Origin: Listeria grayi DSM 20601
Lineage (GTDB): Bacteria; Bacillota; Bacilli; Lactobacillales; Listeriaceae
DNA length: 64,000 nucleotides
Direction: 5' to 3'
Assembly: GCF_000148995.1 (NCBI RefSeq)
Contig: NZ_GL538352.1
Span: 248,001-312,000 of the forward strand
Shown: positions 1 through 8,983 of the stretch, piece by piece
Numbering within the stretch: position 1 is the stretch's first letter
How the letters are laid out: each line of letters begins with the position of its first letter
Notes under the pieces: model-generated
Database searches by the model: none
What the model was told of the DNA's origin: nothing
The model's input: the letters and a program-made list of their open reading frames with translations, nothing else
Made by a program: the position numbers and the translations under genes

Positions 1-104
1 CTGCATTTTCCTTTCTTTACCTTTTTGAAAAAACGGATAAAAATATAGAGCGTGTAACCGAAAATCAATAACCCTAAAATGAGATTGATAAAGAGTGTGA
101 TCAT
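1..104 (-). CDS. FeoB-associated Cys-rich small membrane protein (partial)
   Basis: A reverse-strand reading frame starts at an ATG whose first base is 104 and runs off the left edge after 34 codons. It encodes a hydrophobic membrane helix (about residues 2-24) followed by a Lys-rich stretch ending KGKC at the edge. This fits the short FeoB-associated Cys-rich membrane protein family, which sits directly downstream of feoB in many Firmicutes and is thought to assist ferrous iron uptake. Its AAGGAGG ribosome site overlaps the feoB stop codon, so it is the third gene of the feo operon. The C-terminal Cys cluster is outside the window, so the family call rests on topology and position. Confidence 0.7.
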   Translation of the reverse strand, partial: MITLFINLILGLLIFGYTLYIFIRFFKKVKKGKC

Positions 105-116
105 TTTGGTTCCTCC

Positions 117-2102
117 TTAAAATAAACGTCCGATCTGATAAACTAGCAATACGATCAAGTAAGCCGTCATGAGTGGATAGACGGTCGCGAAAACGGTCCA
201 TTTCCATGAAGTCGTTTCTTTCCGGATCGCGGCGACTGTTGCAAGGCAAGGAATATAAAGTAAAATAAACAACATGAAACAATAAGCAGACAGCGACGTG
301 TAATGACTGGTGATGATCGTTGCCAGCGAAGCATCATTTGTTGCATAAATAATTGACATGGTAGAAATAATAACTTCTTTTGCAAGAAAGCCGGGGATCA
401 ATGTAGCCCCCGCTTGCCAGAAGCCAAATCCTAGTGGTGCTAGTAGCGGAGCGATCGCTTTTCCGATCATGGCTAGGAAACTTTCTCCCATCGGAACATC
501 TACACCATTTGGACCGCAATAATTGAGCAGCCAGATGACAACGGAACCGGCAAAGATAAACGTTCCTGCCTTCTTGATAAATCCTTTTCCCTTTTCTGCC
601 GTACTGCGCCAAATCGTTTTGGCAGATGGCAGGCGATAAGGCGGTAGTTCCACGACAAAAATCGAGGAATCGTTTTTCAAGATCGTTTTAGATAGAATCT
701 TGGTAACCACTAGCGCCAGCACGATGCCGATCACATATAGGGAAAGCACTACAAGTGCCTGATATTGCTTGAAAAAGACACCGACGAATAAAGCATAAAC
801 CGGCAAACGCGCGGAACACGACATAAATGGTGAAACCAAGATCGTAAGCAGCCGTTCTTTTTTCTCCTCGATTGACCGGGCTGCCATAATACCAGGGACA
901 TTACAACCAAAGCCAATGATCATCGGGATGAAGGCTTTCCCGTTCAATCCAAACATCTCCATCAGCCGATCCATTACAACAGCGATCCTGGCCATATAGC
1001 CGGAGTCTTCCAGTAGCGAAATAAAGAAAAAAATAACTAAAATCTGCGGAACAAAAACAAGTACGCTGCCGACTCCGGCAACAACGCCTTCCACTAATAG
1101 ATCTGTTAAAAAACCAGAAGCACCGATCATATGCAAGAACTGTGTGATCCAGTCGGTCAGCGGCCCGCTAATAAAGCCGTCCAGCAGATCTGACAGCGGC
1201 GACCCGACCCATGTAAAGGTGATTTGGAAAATCAGCCACATGATCGCAAGAAAAAGCGGGATTCCAAAAATCTTATGAGTAAAGATCCTATCCAATTTGT
1301 CAGAAAGCGGCGTGGAAGCTGTGTTCGCTGGCATCCAGACTTCTTCTGTAATGGTTTTCACATAAAGGTGCCTGACTTCGTAGACATGATCCTCGATGGG
1401 TTGCTTTAATTCAGATTGCAGTGCTGTTCGAATTGCACGGATTTTTTCTAAAGCAGAGGAAGAAATCAAAGATTCAGCAGTATGATTATGTAAAAGCAGC
1501 TGAATCGCGATGAAGCGCGCTTTCTTTTTCGTGATCGTTTCCGCTGCAATTGTTTCCACTGAGCGGATCGCCCGTTCCATGTGCTCTCCATAATCGATTT
1601 TGAGCGGACGGCGGGGGAATGCCTCTTCTCCAAGCGCGACTAAGATCTCATCGACGCCTTTTCCTTTCCGAGCGATAACTGGAAATACGGGAGCTTTCAA
1701 TTTTAGCGTTAATAAAGGGATGTCGATCTTTGCCCCACGTCCGAGCGCGACATCGATCATGTTGAGACCAATCAATAGAGGCGCGCCAAGCTCTAATAAC
1801 TGGATCGTGAGTAGTAGATTACGCTCCAGGTTCGCTGCGTCAATGATATTAACGATGTCGTCAAATTTTTCTTCTAATAAAAAGTGCGTCACGATCCGCT
1901 CGTCTTCGGAGACCGGGCTAAGATCATAAATGCCGGGAAGATCAATCAGCGTACCGCGTTTTGTTTTTAAGTTTCCTAGTTTCTTTTCAACCGTTACACC
2001 GCTCCAGTTTCCTACGTAGGCATACGAAGTAGTCAACTCGTTAAAAAGCGATGTTTTACCGGTATTCGGGTTTCCGATCAAACAATGGATCTGTTCAGTC
2101 AT
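117..2102 (-). CDS. feoB: Ferrous iron transporter FeoB
   Basis: This 661-residue protein is the GTP-gated ferrous iron permease of the cytoplasmic membrane. The N-terminal G domain shows G1 GNPNTGKT (residues 10-17), G3 DLPG (54-57) and G4 NMID (114-117). A helical linker follows, then a polytopic membrane domain from about residue 275 to the end, including the Cys-containing permease segments ([12 protein letters not shown] and [11 protein letters not shown]). Its length is normal for the family. The start overlaps the end of feoA by 8 bases, and the stop overlaps the ribosome site of the next small gene, so the three are co-transcribed. Control is presumably by Fur through the box upstream of feoA. 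Confidence 0.97.
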   Translation of the reverse strand: MTEQIHCLIGNPNTGKTSLFNELTTSYAYVGNWSGVTVEKKLGNLKTKRGTLIDLPGIYDLSPVSEDERIVTHFLLEEKFDDIVNIIDAANLERNLLLTIQLLELGAPLLIGLNMIDVALGRGAKIDIPLLTLKLKAPVFPVIARKGKGVDEILVALGEEAFPRRPLKIDYGEHMERAIRSVETIAAETITKKKARFIAIQLLLHNHTAESLISSSALEKIRAIRTALQSELKQPIEDHVYEVRHLYVKTITEEVWMPANTASTPLSDKLDRIFTHKIFGIPLFLAIMWLIFQITFTWVGSPLSDLLDGFISGPLTDWITQFLHMIGASGFLTDLLVEGVVAGVGSVLVFVPQILVIFFFISLLEDSGYMARIAVVMDRLMEMFGLNGKAFIPMIIGFGCNVPGIMAARSIEEKKERLLTILVSPFMSCSARLPVYALFVGVFFKQYQALVVLSLYVIGIVLALVVTKILSKTILKNDSSIFVVELPPYRLPSAKTIWRSTAEKGKGFIKKAGTFIFAGSVVIWLLNYCGPNGVDVPMGESFLAMIGKAIAPLLAPLGFGFWQAGATLIPGFLAKEVIISTMSIIYATNDASLATIITSHYTSLSAYCFMLFILLYIPCLATVAAIRKETTSWKWTVFATVYPLMTAYLIVLLVYQIGRLF

Positions 2103-2325
2103 TGGCGATCACCCTTATCTTGGCCGCATCAGTCTGCCGAATACTGATCGACTGGCCTTGCGTTTCTAATAAACACGGTCCACCAAACAGACATTTCTGC
2201 TTCAGACACACTTCACTGCCTTTAAAGCAGCCGAGCGCAATAAGCCGTCTTTTCAATAAGGGGTCGTGATTAGGGATATTTTCAATAGTTACACGTTCCC
2301 CGATCATTATCTCAGCTAAGTGCAC
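2095..2325 (-). CDS. feoA: Ferrous iron transport protein FeoA
   Basis: A small SH3-like FeoA protein of 76 residues, thought to bind or regulate FeoB at the cytoplasmic face. The frame is open upstream to an ATG at 2361, but that start would place the codons inside the Fur box. A GTG at 2325 preceded by GGAG at good spacing gives the usual family length, so I choose it. The core ([12 protein letters not shown], then [17 protein letters not shown]) is typical of FeoA. The segment [14 protein letters not shown] carries two Cys residues. The gene overlaps feoB by 8 bases. Confidence 0.92.
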   Translation of the reverse strand: MHLAEIMIGERVTIENIPNHDPLLKRRLIALGCFKGSEVCLKQKCLFGGPCLLETQGQSISIRQTDAAKIRVIAND

Positions 2326-2345
2326 GTCAATCACTCCATTCATAA

Positions 2346-2360
2346 TGATAATCATTATCA
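2346..2360. promoter_or_regulatory. Fur box upstream of feoAB
   Basis: TGATAATCATTATCA is a perfect 7-1-7 inverted repeat matching the Gram-positive Fur consensus TGATAATnATTATCA. It lies about 20 bases upstream of the chosen feoA GTG start. That position, together with the operon's role, predicts iron-dependent repression of the feo operon. Confidence 0.93.
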
Positions 2361-2456
2361 TTTATGTTCATTCTATCACAAAAATCAAGCTTGTAAATAG
2401 GGGAACTCGTTTATTTTTTGATAAATATGGCAATGTAATAGTACAGAAGCATTTTG

Positions 2457-2470
2457 TGAAAGGGATTGCA
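2457..2470. promoter_or_regulatory. Candidate cre (CcpA) site upstream of pta
   Basis: TGAAAGGGATTGCA resembles the catabolite-responsive element TGWAANCGNTNWCA, differing at the central C. In Bacillus subtilis pta is activated by CcpA from an upstream cre, so a site about 180 bases before the start codon is plausible. This rests on one motif match only. Confidence 0.4.
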
Positions 2471-2475
2471 GTAAA

Positions 2476-2550
2476 ATAACAGTAGTACAGGTAATAGTAG
2501 CTGTCTTATTACAGAAATTCTTTATTTAAGCTATTTTATACTACTGTTAT
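2476..2550. repeat. 12-bp inverted repeat upstream of pta
   Basis: ATAACAGTAGTA at 2476-2487 is matched by its exact reverse complement TACTACTGTTAT at 2539-2550. The two arms are separated by 51 bases. The right arm lies just before a TATAGTAAAAT -10-like sequence (2560-2570), so the pair could be operator half-sites or a leader structure of pta. No known regulator is recognised. Confidence 0.5.
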
Positions 2551-2646
2551 AGTGGAAAATATAGTAAAATGAGAAGTGCCGTGGAAAGCAGACGAAAGCG
2601 CGACGAATACGTCTGTATAAGACTGAAATGATGGAGGAAATCAAAA

Positions 2647-3624
2647 ATGAGTGATTTATTTGGAACGATCAAACAACAAGTAACTGGTAAAAACGTACGT
2701 ATCGTCTTACCAGAAGGGGAAGATGAACGTATCATCGAAGCAACTGCCCGCCTGCAAGAAGAGGGTATCGTAGTGCCGATCTTACTGGGAAATAAAGCAA
2801 GCATCACAGAAAAAGCAGCAGCACTCAACATCTCGCTGGAAAACGTAGTGATCCGCGATCCGGAAAGCGATGCCGACTTTAACGAGTTAGTAGCTGCATT
2901 TGTTGAACGCCGCAAAGGAAAAGCAACTGAAGAAGATGCTAAACGCATGCTGAAAGATCCGAACTATTTTGGAACGATGCTTGTCTTCACTGGCAAAGCA
3001 GACGGTTTAGTAAGTGGTGCAGCACATTCTACTGGCGACACTGTCCGTCCAGCACTTCAAATCATCAAAACAAAACCAGGCATTTCTAAAGTAGCTGGCG
3101 CAATGATCATGGTCAAAGAGGACCAACGCTATCTATTCAGCGACGTTGCGATCAACATTGCTCCATCTGCAGAAGATTTGGCTGAAAATGCTATTGTCAG
3201 CGCAGAAACAGCTTCGATTTTCGGAATTGATCCTCGCGTAGCTATGCTAAGCTTTTCCACAAAAGGTTCTGCGAAATCTGATGAAACGGAAAAAGTAGTA
3301 GCAGCAACTGCGATCGCGCAAGAAAAAGCACCAGAATTAGCATTAGACGGTGAATTCCAATTTGATGCAGCTTTCGTCCCATCTGTTGCTGAAAAGAAAG
3401 CACCAGGATCTAAAATCAAAGGTGATGCCAATGTCTTCATCTTCCCAAGCTTGGAAGCAGGGAACATCGGCTACAAGATCGCACAGCGTTTAGGCGATTT
3501 TGAAGCAGTGGGTCCGATCTTACAAGGATTGAATGCACCAGTAAATGATCTATCCCGCGGTTGTAATGCTGCAGATGTATATCATTTAACACTGATCACT
3601 GCCGCTCAAGCAGTGAATAAATAA
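2647..3624 (+). CDS. pta: Phosphate acetyltransferase
   Basis: This 325-residue enzyme interconverts acetyl-CoA and acetyl phosphate in the cytoplasm. It works with acetate kinase in overflow metabolism and ATP generation. The sequence is colinear with the short Bacillus/Listeria Pta (no N-terminal DRTGG extension): the N-terminal VRIVLPEGEDERI, the central GLVSGAAHSTGDTVRPALQI and the C-terminal PVNDLSRGCNAADVYH motifs are all present. The start is an ATG after a GGAGG site. The gene is monocistronic with its own leader (candidate cre and inverted repeat) and a strong terminator. Confidence 0.97.
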   Translation: MSDLFGTIKQQVTGKNVRIVLPEGEDERIIEATARLQEEGIVVPILLGNKASITEKAAALNISLENVVIRDPESDADFNELVAAFVERRKGKATEEDAKRMLKDPNYFGTMLVFTGKADGLVSGAAHSTGDTVRPALQIIKTKPGISKVAGAMIMVKEDQRYLFSDVAINIAPSAEDLAENAIVSAETASIFGIDPRVAMLSFSTKGSAKSDETEKVVAATAIAQEKAPELALDGEFQFDAAFVPSVAEKKAPGSKIKGDANVFIFPSLEAGNIGYKIAQRLGDFEAVGPILQGLNAPVNDLSRGCNAADVYHLTLITAAQAVNK

Positions 3625-3641
3625 GTAATTAATAACAAGCG

Positions 3642-3672
3642 CACATGGCTTTTTCAGCCATGTGTTTTTTTG
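3642..3672 (+). terminator. Terminator after pta
   Basis: Nine-base stem CACATGGCT / AGCCATGTG with a 5-base loop, followed by a run of T residues. Confidence 0.92.
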
Positions 3673-3748
3673 TACGGCGATTTCTTTGCGCTTTGCTAAG
3701 CGAATGTATTAATATAGAAGAAAGTGTTTGAAAAAGGGGAGTGAACCA

Positions 3749-4294
3749 ATGCCTGATCTTAATACGGAAATCCACGTCCGCTTAGTAAAGAAAAAGGATG
3801 CCTCGGCACTGCTGGAACTTGAAAAGCGGAATCGCTCTTTCTTCAGCAGCTATGCAGCGGAACGGCAAGCCACTTTTTATACATTGAAACAGCAGAAAAA
3901 AAGAGTGAAAGCTTTTTGCAAGCAAGCAAAAAAAGATGAAGGCTATTTTTTTGTAGTCACAAAATCAGAAACAAAGCAGATCATTGGGTTGCTGATGATA
4001 ACGGAAGTATTGCGCGGGAATCTGCAAAGCGCGTGGCTGGGCTATTTTCTCGATGAAGCCCAAAATGGTAGAGGCTATATGCGCGAAGCAGTCAAGCAAG
4101 TCCTGGCTTATTGTTTCGAGAAACTGAGACTTCACCGCATTGAAGCAGGTGTAATGCCGGCGAATCATCGTTCGATGCGCGTGCTGGAAAACAGCGGGTT
4201 TCAAAAAGAGGGATTAGCTCGCCAAAATGTAAAAATCGAAGGAGTTTGGCAGGATCATTATACCTTTGCGATTTTAGATGCAGATTTTAATTAA
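3749..4294 (+). CDS. GNAT acetyltransferase, RimJ/RimL-like
   Basis: A 181-residue protein of the RimJ/RimL branch of GNAT acetyltransferases, which acetylate N-termini of ribosomal proteins or small amines using acetyl-CoA. The acetyl-CoA loop lies in GYFLDEAQNGRGYMREAVK. The family hallmark LHRIEAGVMPANHRSMRVLE is followed by a GFQKEG end motif. The frame is open 21 bases upstream to a TTG, but AAGGGGAG precedes the ATG at 3749, which I choose. It is followed at 13 bases by the L,D-transpeptidase-like gene, suggesting one transcript. The substrate cannot be predicted. Confidence 0.85.
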   Translation: MPDLNTEIHVRLVKKKDASALLELEKRNRSFFSSYAAERQATFYTLKQQKKRVKAFCKQAKKDEGYFFVVTKSETKQIIGLLMITEVLRGNLQSAWLGYFLDEAQNGRGYMREAVKQVLAYCFEKLRLHRIEAGVMPANHRSMRVLENSGFQKEGLARQNVKIEGVWQDHYTFAILDADFN

Positions 4295-4307
4295 GGAGGC
4301 GAGGAAC

Positions 4308-4892
4308 ATGGAAGCACAGATAGCGCAACTGAAACTGGCACAGCGGACCAATCAGCTTGTAATCGTTATTGCTGAAGCAGTCGAAGCAGAAGTTAGTTTT
4401 TGGGAAAAGCAGGATGCCAAATGGCGAATGAAGCTACAGACGAAAGGGTATGTTGGTGAAGCTGGGATCGGTAACGCAAGGGAAGGCAGCAAAGTTACTC
4501 CGGAAGGCGCTTTTCGTCTCGGCCAGGCTTTTGGCAAAAAAGACCCTGGCAGCAAAACGGCTTTTCGGCCGATCACTGCGTCAGACTATTGGATCTCCAA
4601 TCCGGAGAGTGCTTATTACAACACGTGGCAGCAATTTCAGACATCTGAAATGGATGAGTCGCTTTATGCTTACAGTGAGCATCAATATGAATTCGCCCGC
4701 TTGATCCACTACAATACGGATCCAATCATCAAAGGCGCTGGCTCCGCCTTTTTCTTGCATGTCGAGAACCAGCGTCCTACTGCAGGCTGTGTTGCTGTTC
4801 CAAGGGAAGACATGATCAAATTGATCCAAGCAACAGGCGAACAGGCTTACATCATACACGTAAAATCGAAAGACGCATTACATAATTATTGA
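4308..4892 (+). CDS. L,D-transpeptidase (YkuD-like) family protein
   Basis: This 194-residue protein has a YkuD/ErfK-type catalytic fold. The substrate region is GYVGEAGIGNAREGSKVTPEGAF, and the active-site pair is His151 and Cys161 in the motif H..(9)..CVAVP. This is the arrangement of the COG3786-like subgroup, with Thr in place of the common Ser before Gly-Cys. Enzymes of this fold make 3-3 cross-links or attach groups to peptidoglycan. I see no signal peptide or membrane anchor, which is odd for a cell-wall enzyme. The start is the ATG at 4308 after TAAGGAGG. It lies between two GNAT genes with short gaps, so it probably belongs to one operon. Confidence 0.78.
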   Translation: MEAQIAQLKLAQRTNQLVIVIAEAVEAEVSFWEKQDAKWRMKLQTKGYVGEAGIGNAREGSKVTPEGAFRLGQAFGKKDPGSKTAFRPITASDYWISNPESAYYNTWQQFQTSEMDESLYAYSEHQYEFARLIHYNTDPIIKGAGSAFFLHVENQRPTAGCVAVPREDMIKLIQATGEQAYIIHVKSKDALHNY

Positions 4893-4908
4893 AAAGGAAG
4901 GTAAAAAA

Positions 4909-5472
4909 ATGATCAGACCAGCTAAACAAACAGATGCCACGCAAATCGCACCACTTTTGCTTGTCATTTGGAAAGATATGGAATTAGAAATCTTTAAACA
5001 AGATGAGGAGACAGCGATCTTGGCAGCCCTGATCGAAGGGATCGGACTTGAAAATTATCGATATAGCTATGAGCACTTACATGTCTATGAACAAGACGGA
5101 CAGATCGCAGGCGTTCTGGCAGGGTATAAAGGTGAAATCGAACCAACTATTGATGCGAATTGGCCTGAACTAGCCGCTAAACATCATTTAAGCTATATAG
5201 AACCAATCTTCAAAGATAAGGAAACCTTCCCTGGTGAATGGTATCTGGATTCGATCGTGACAAACCAAGCATTTCAAGGACAAGGCATCGGTACAAAATT
5301 ATTAGCCGCGTTGCCAGCGATCGCTCAAGCAGAAGGTGAGAATTTGATCGGTCTGAATTGCGACAAGCAAAATCCACGGGCAAAAGCGCTCTATGAACGA
5401 AATGGTTTTAAAAAGGTCAGTGAGATCGTCATCGCAGGCCATCGATATGACCATATGCAAAAACAGCTCTAA
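4909..5472 (+). CDS. GNAT family N-acetyltransferase
   Basis: A 187-residue acetyltransferase. It begins with the typical IRPAKQTDATQIAPL strand-helix, and the acetyl-CoA binding motif is NQAFQGQGIGTKLLAAL. The C-terminal NPRAKALYERNGFKKVSE is the usual GNAT end. The start is an ATG preceded by AAGGAAGG, 16 bases after the L,D-transpeptidase-like stop. Substrate unknown; the family acts on small amines, amino acids or protein N-termini. Confidence 0.85.
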   Translation: MIRPAKQTDATQIAPLLLVIWKDMELEIFKQDEETAILAALIEGIGLENYRYSYEHLHVYEQDGQIAGVLAGYKGEIEPTIDANWPELAAKHHLSYIEPIFKDKETFPGEWYLDSIVTNQAFQGQGIGTKLLAALPAIAQAEGENLIGLNCDKQNPRAKALYERNGFKKVSEIVIAGHRYDHMQKQL

Positions 5473-5547
5473 CAAGCAAGATGGCGTTTAAAGCTCCCTT
5501 ATTAGGTGTATACTATACATATCTGATATAAAGGAGGAATTGACATA

Positions 5548-6375
5548 ATGAGTTTAAAAGATACAATCACATTAGCAAATGGTGTAGAAATGCCAAGAGT
5601 TGGTTTTGGCGTTTGGCAAGTCAAAGATGGCGAAGAAGCAGTGAATTCCGTAAAATGGGCATTGGAAACTGGCTATATCAGTATCGATACTGCGGCAGCT
5701 TATAAGAACGAAGCTGGAGTAGGGAAGGCAATCAAAGAATCAGGAATCAACCGCGAAGACTTGTTTGTCACTACCAAATTATGGAATTCCGAACAAGGCT
5801 ATGAATCAACGTTGAAAGCATTCGATGCAAGTTTAGAAAAACTAGGATTAGACTACGTCGATCTATATTTGATCCACTGGCCGGTAGAAGGCAAAACACA
5901 AGATACGTGGCGTGCATTTGAAAAATTATATAAAGATAAAAAAGTACGTGCGATCGGTGTTTGTAATTTCCATGAACACCATCTGAAAGAGATTTTTGAA
6001 ATTGCAGAAGTAAAACCAATGGTCAATCAAGTAGAGTTGCATCCTAACTTGACGCAAGAACCGCTGCGTGCCTTCTGTAAAGAAAATGATATCGTTGTGG
6101 AAGCTTGGTCTCCATTAGGAAGCGGAAAAATGCTCGACAATCCAGAAATCAAAAAATTGGCAGACAAATACGGAAAAACAGTTGCTCAAGTGATTTTACG
6201 TTGGGACTACCAACAAGATATCGTAACGATTCCGAAATCTGTGCATAAAGAACGTATCCAAGAAAACGCAGATATCTTTGATTTTGAATTATCAGAGGAA
6301 GACGTGCAAGCGATCAGTGCTCTAAACAAGGATGAACGAACAGGTCGAAATCCTGATAATCATGGTTTGAAATAG
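5548..6375 (+). CDS. Aldo/keto reductase
   Basis: A 275-residue NAD(P)H-dependent aldo/keto reductase of the YvgN/YtbE (glyoxal/methylglyoxal reductase) type. The catalytic tetrad is visible: Asp and Tyr in DTAAAYKNE, Lys in TTKLWN and His in LIHWPVE. The cofactor-binding end [16 protein letters not shown] is conserved. These enzymes reduce reactive aldehydes in the cytoplasm. The start is an ATG after AAGGAGG. It is monocistronic, with a terminator after it. Confidence 0.93.
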   Translation: MSLKDTITLANGVEMPRVGFGVWQVKDGEEAVNSVKWALETGYISIDTAAAYKNEAGVGKAIKESGINREDLFVTTKLWNSEQGYESTLKAFDASLEKLGLDYVDLYLIHWPVEGKTQDTWRAFEKLYKDKKVRAIGVCNFHEHHLKEIFEIAEVKPMVNQVELHPNLTQEPLRAFCKENDIVVEAWSPLGSGKMLDNPEIKKLADKYGKTVAQVILRWDYQQDIVTIPKSVHKERIQENADIFDFELSEEDVQAISALNKDERTGRNPDNHGLK

Positions 6376-6411
6376 AGCCATAGAGGAACGAATCCAAAAT
6401 AATTTACTAAG

Positions 6412-6450
6412 CAAGGAAGCAAATCTGTTATCAGAATTGCTTCCTTGTTG
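6412..6450 (+). terminator. Terminator after aldo/keto reductase
   Basis: Eleven-base perfect stem CAAGGAAGCAA / TTGCTTCCTTG with a 14-base loop. The following T tract is weak. Confidence 0.7.
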
Positions 6451-6546
6451 TTGCGATAAGTAAGCAAATTGACGAATCGATTATTTCTCATGTCCGCAAA
6501 TACATGCTAAAATAAAGAACACTATCAGTAAGGAGATAACAAACAA

Positions 6547-7482
6547 ATGACTTATGCACTTGAAATCAAAGGCTTGAAAAAAGTATATGCCACTGGCGTG
6601 GAGGCATTGCGTGGAATTGATCTAGTTGTCGAAGAAGGTGATTTTTACGCCCTTCTAGGTCCAAATGGTGCCGGAAAATCAACGACGATCGGCATTATTA
6701 CTTCGCTTGTCAACAAAACGGCGGGCGAAGTGAAAATTTTTGGGTATGATCTGGATAGCGATCTCGTGCGCGCCAAACAACAGATCGGGCTTGTACCACA
6801 GGAATTCAATTTCAATCCTTTTGAAACGGTTCAGCAGATCGTCGTGAACCAAGCCGGGTATTATGGCGTTTCGCGTAAAGAAGCATTGAAACGCAGTGAA
6901 AAATATCTAAAACAATCGAACCTCTGGGAAAAACGCAACGTGAAAGCACGCATGCTTTCAGGAGGTATGAAGCGGCGTTTAATGATCGCGCGTGCCTTGA
7001 TGCATGAACCGCAGTTGCTGATCCTAGATGAACCGACCGCTGGCGTAGATATCGAACTAAGACGAGAAATGTGGACATTCCTGCGAGAATTGAATTTGAA
7101 TGGGACCACCATTATTCTGACGACCCATTACTTAGAAGAAGCAGAAATGCTTTGTCGCCATATCGGGATCATTCAGTCAGGCGAATTGATCGAGAATACC
7201 AGCATGCGGACACTACTTTCCAAATTACAGTTTGAAACATTTATCTTTGACCTAGCACCGTATACGAAAAAACCGGAAATCAGCGGATATAAGACTTATT
7301 TTGAAGATGAGTGGACGATTGCTGTAGAAGTAGAACGAGATCAGGGCGTGAATGCTATTTTTGAACAGTTTAGCGCACAGGGGATCAAAGTACTTTCGAT
7401 GCGTAATAAATCAAACCGCTTAGAAGAATTATTCTTAAAAATCACAGAAGAAGAACATATCGTGGAGGAAAAACATGTTTAG
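6547..7482 (+). CDS. ABC-2 type exporter, ATP-binding protein
   Basis: A 311-residue ATPase with Walker A GPNGAGKST (residues 38-46), Q-loop LVPQEF, signature LSGGM (138-142) and Walker B LLILDEP (158-164). A C-terminal extension of about 90 residues resembles the DrrA/NodI/CcmA-like exporters. It powers the permease encoded immediately downstream, with an 8-base overlap. The pair probably exports a drug, lipid or polysaccharide; the substrate is not evident. The start is an ATG after AAGGAG. Confidence 0.93.
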   Translation: MTYALEIKGLKKVYATGVEALRGIDLVVEEGDFYALLGPNGAGKSTTIGIITSLVNKTAGEVKIFGYDLDSDLVRAKQQIGLVPQEFNFNPFETVQQIVVNQAGYYGVSRKEALKRSEKYLKQSNLWEKRNVKARMLSGGMKRRLMIARALMHEPQLLILDEPTAGVDIELRREMWTFLRELNLNGTTIILTTHYLEEAEMLCRHIGIIQSGELIENTSMRTLLSKLQFETFIFDLAPYTKKPEISGYKTYFEDEWTIAVEVERDQGVNAIFEQFSAQGIKVLSMRNKSNRLEELFLKITEEEHIVEEKHV

Positions 7483-8245
7483 TCTATATTTTACAGCTTT
7501 AAAAAGTTTAGCATTTAAAGAAACTAACCGCTATATGCGGATCTGGATCCAAACGTTAGTACCACCAGTGATCACTACCGTGCTGTACTACGTTATTTTT
7601 GGGAAAATGATCGGTAGCAGAATCGGTGAAACAGGCGGTGTCTCCTATATGGAATTCATCGTCCCCGGATTGATTATGATGTCCGCGATCACAAGTTCTT
7701 ATGCCAATGTTTCGTCTTCTTTCTTTTCCCAGAAATTCCAAAAAAATATTGAAGAGATCCTGGTTGCGCCAGTGCCGACCCATATCATCATTTGGGGATT
7801 CGTCATCGGCGGGGTAGGCAGAAGTATTTTAGTTGGTATCCTTGTAACTATTATTTCACTCTTTTTTGTCCCGCTACATGTTTTTTCATGGGGCATTGTT
7901 ATTATCACACTTCTGATGACCGCCATTTTATTTTCATTAGCAGGTTTATTAAACGGGATCTTCGCTCGCTCATTTGATGACGTCTCGATCGTGCCGACTT
8001 TCGTGCTGCAGCCGTTGACTTACCTTGGTGGTGTATTTTATGCGATCTCCATGCTACCACCATTCTGGCAGGCTGTGTCAAAAATCAATCCGATTGTTTA
8101 TATGATCTCAGGATTTCGTTATGGATTTCTTGGAACAAAAGATGTGCCGATCATGATCTCAATGATCATTCTAGTCCTTTTCATTGTTGTACTGTATTCG
8201 CTTTGCTGGTACTTGATCGATAGAGGCAGAGGGCTTAGAAGCTGA
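7475..8245 (+). CDS. ABC-2 type exporter, permease protein
   Basis: A 256-residue integral membrane protein with about six hydrophobic helices and the ABC-2 permease pattern. It contains YMEFIVPGLIMMS near residue 55 and a C-terminal LTYLGGVFYAISMLPPFWQ segment like the NodJ/DrrB family. It is translated by overlap with the ATPase gene, so the two form one half-size exporter. A terminator follows, ending the operon. Confidence 0.92.
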   Translation: MFSLYFTALKSLAFKETNRYMRIWIQTLVPPVITTVLYYVIFGKMIGSRIGETGGVSYMEFIVPGLIMMSAITSSYANVSSSFFSQKFQKNIEEILVAPVPTHIIIWGFVIGGVGRSILVGILVTIISLFFVPLHVFSWGIVIITLLMTAILFSLAGLLNGIFARSFDDVSIVPTFVLQPLTYLGGVFYAISMLPPFWQAVSKINPIVYMISGFRYGFLGTKDVPIMISMIILVLFIVVLYSLCWYLIDRGRGLRS

Positions 8246-8266
8246 TTTTATTTGGATATATGGAAG

Positions 8267-8302
8267 ATAGAAACCTTTATTTATAAAGGTTTCTATTTTT
8301 TT
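8267..8302 (+). terminator. Terminator after ABC-2 exporter
   Basis: Twelve-base perfect stem ATAGAAACCTTT / AAAGGTTTCTAT with a 6-base loop and a T run. Confidence 0.92.
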
Positions 8303-8410
8303 GCAGCATAGTTTTAAAATTCTCTTCTAGTGCTGTGAAAAATGGTAGAATTGATTTAGGGTTAAAGATGAGAAAATAAACAGTGTAGAGATGAAGAGGA
8401 GAATCAAACT

Positions 8411-8983
8411 TTGAAAGAAAAAAATTTTATCGAGCTAATCCAAAAAAATGAAGAAATCATGGGAATACTAGAGATTATTCATGAACTAAGCTTGAAAGAT
8501 GCTTGGTTATGTGCTGGCACGATTCGGAATTATATATGGGATACGTTGTCACAGTCTTTGGGTAGAAATGAAACTAGTGATGTAGATGTGGTCTTCTATG
8601 ATTCTGGAATCAGCTATGAGGAAACTATTCGCATTGAGAAAAAATTGAAAAAGGAATATCCAAACTATTTATGGGAATTAAAGAATGAAGTATATATGCA
8701 TATTCATAATCCAGACACACTGCCTTATAAAAGTGCTCGGGATGCCATAAATAAATTTCCGGAAAAATGTACGGCAATAGCGCTGCGATTGAATCAAGAG
8801 AAACAAATAGAAGTTTATGCTCCATATGGGTTGGAAGAGTTGTGTGCTTTTCGCGTATCTCCTACCCCACATTTTTTAGAAAACAAACAAAGAATGGCTA
8901 CTTTCGCTGCAAGAATCAACAAGAAAGACTGGCAATCAAAATGGCCAGCGATTAAAATAGAACACTTGAAGGATGACATATGA
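8411..8983 (+). CDS. Nucleotidyltransferase-fold protein (NTP_transf_6/DUF925)
   Basis: A 190-residue protein of the COG3575 family. The N-terminal AWLCAGTIRNYIWD and the acidic SDVDVVFYD are the remnants of a polymerase-beta type nucleotidyltransferase active site. The C-terminal region with VSPTPHFLENKQ is shared by the family. The biochemical role is not established. The start is a TTG after GAGGAG; no better ATG lies nearby. Its end overlaps the ATG of the next small gene by 4 bases. Confidence 0.82.
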   Translation: MKEKNFIELIQKNEEIMGILEIIHELSLKDAWLCAGTIRNYIWDTLSQSLGRNETSDVDVVFYDSGISYEETIRIEKKLKKEYPNYLWELKNEVYMHIHNPDTLPYKSARDAINKFPEKCTAIALRLNQEKQIEVYAPYGLEELCAFRVSPTPHFLENKQRMATFAARINKKDWQSKWPAIKIEHLKDDI

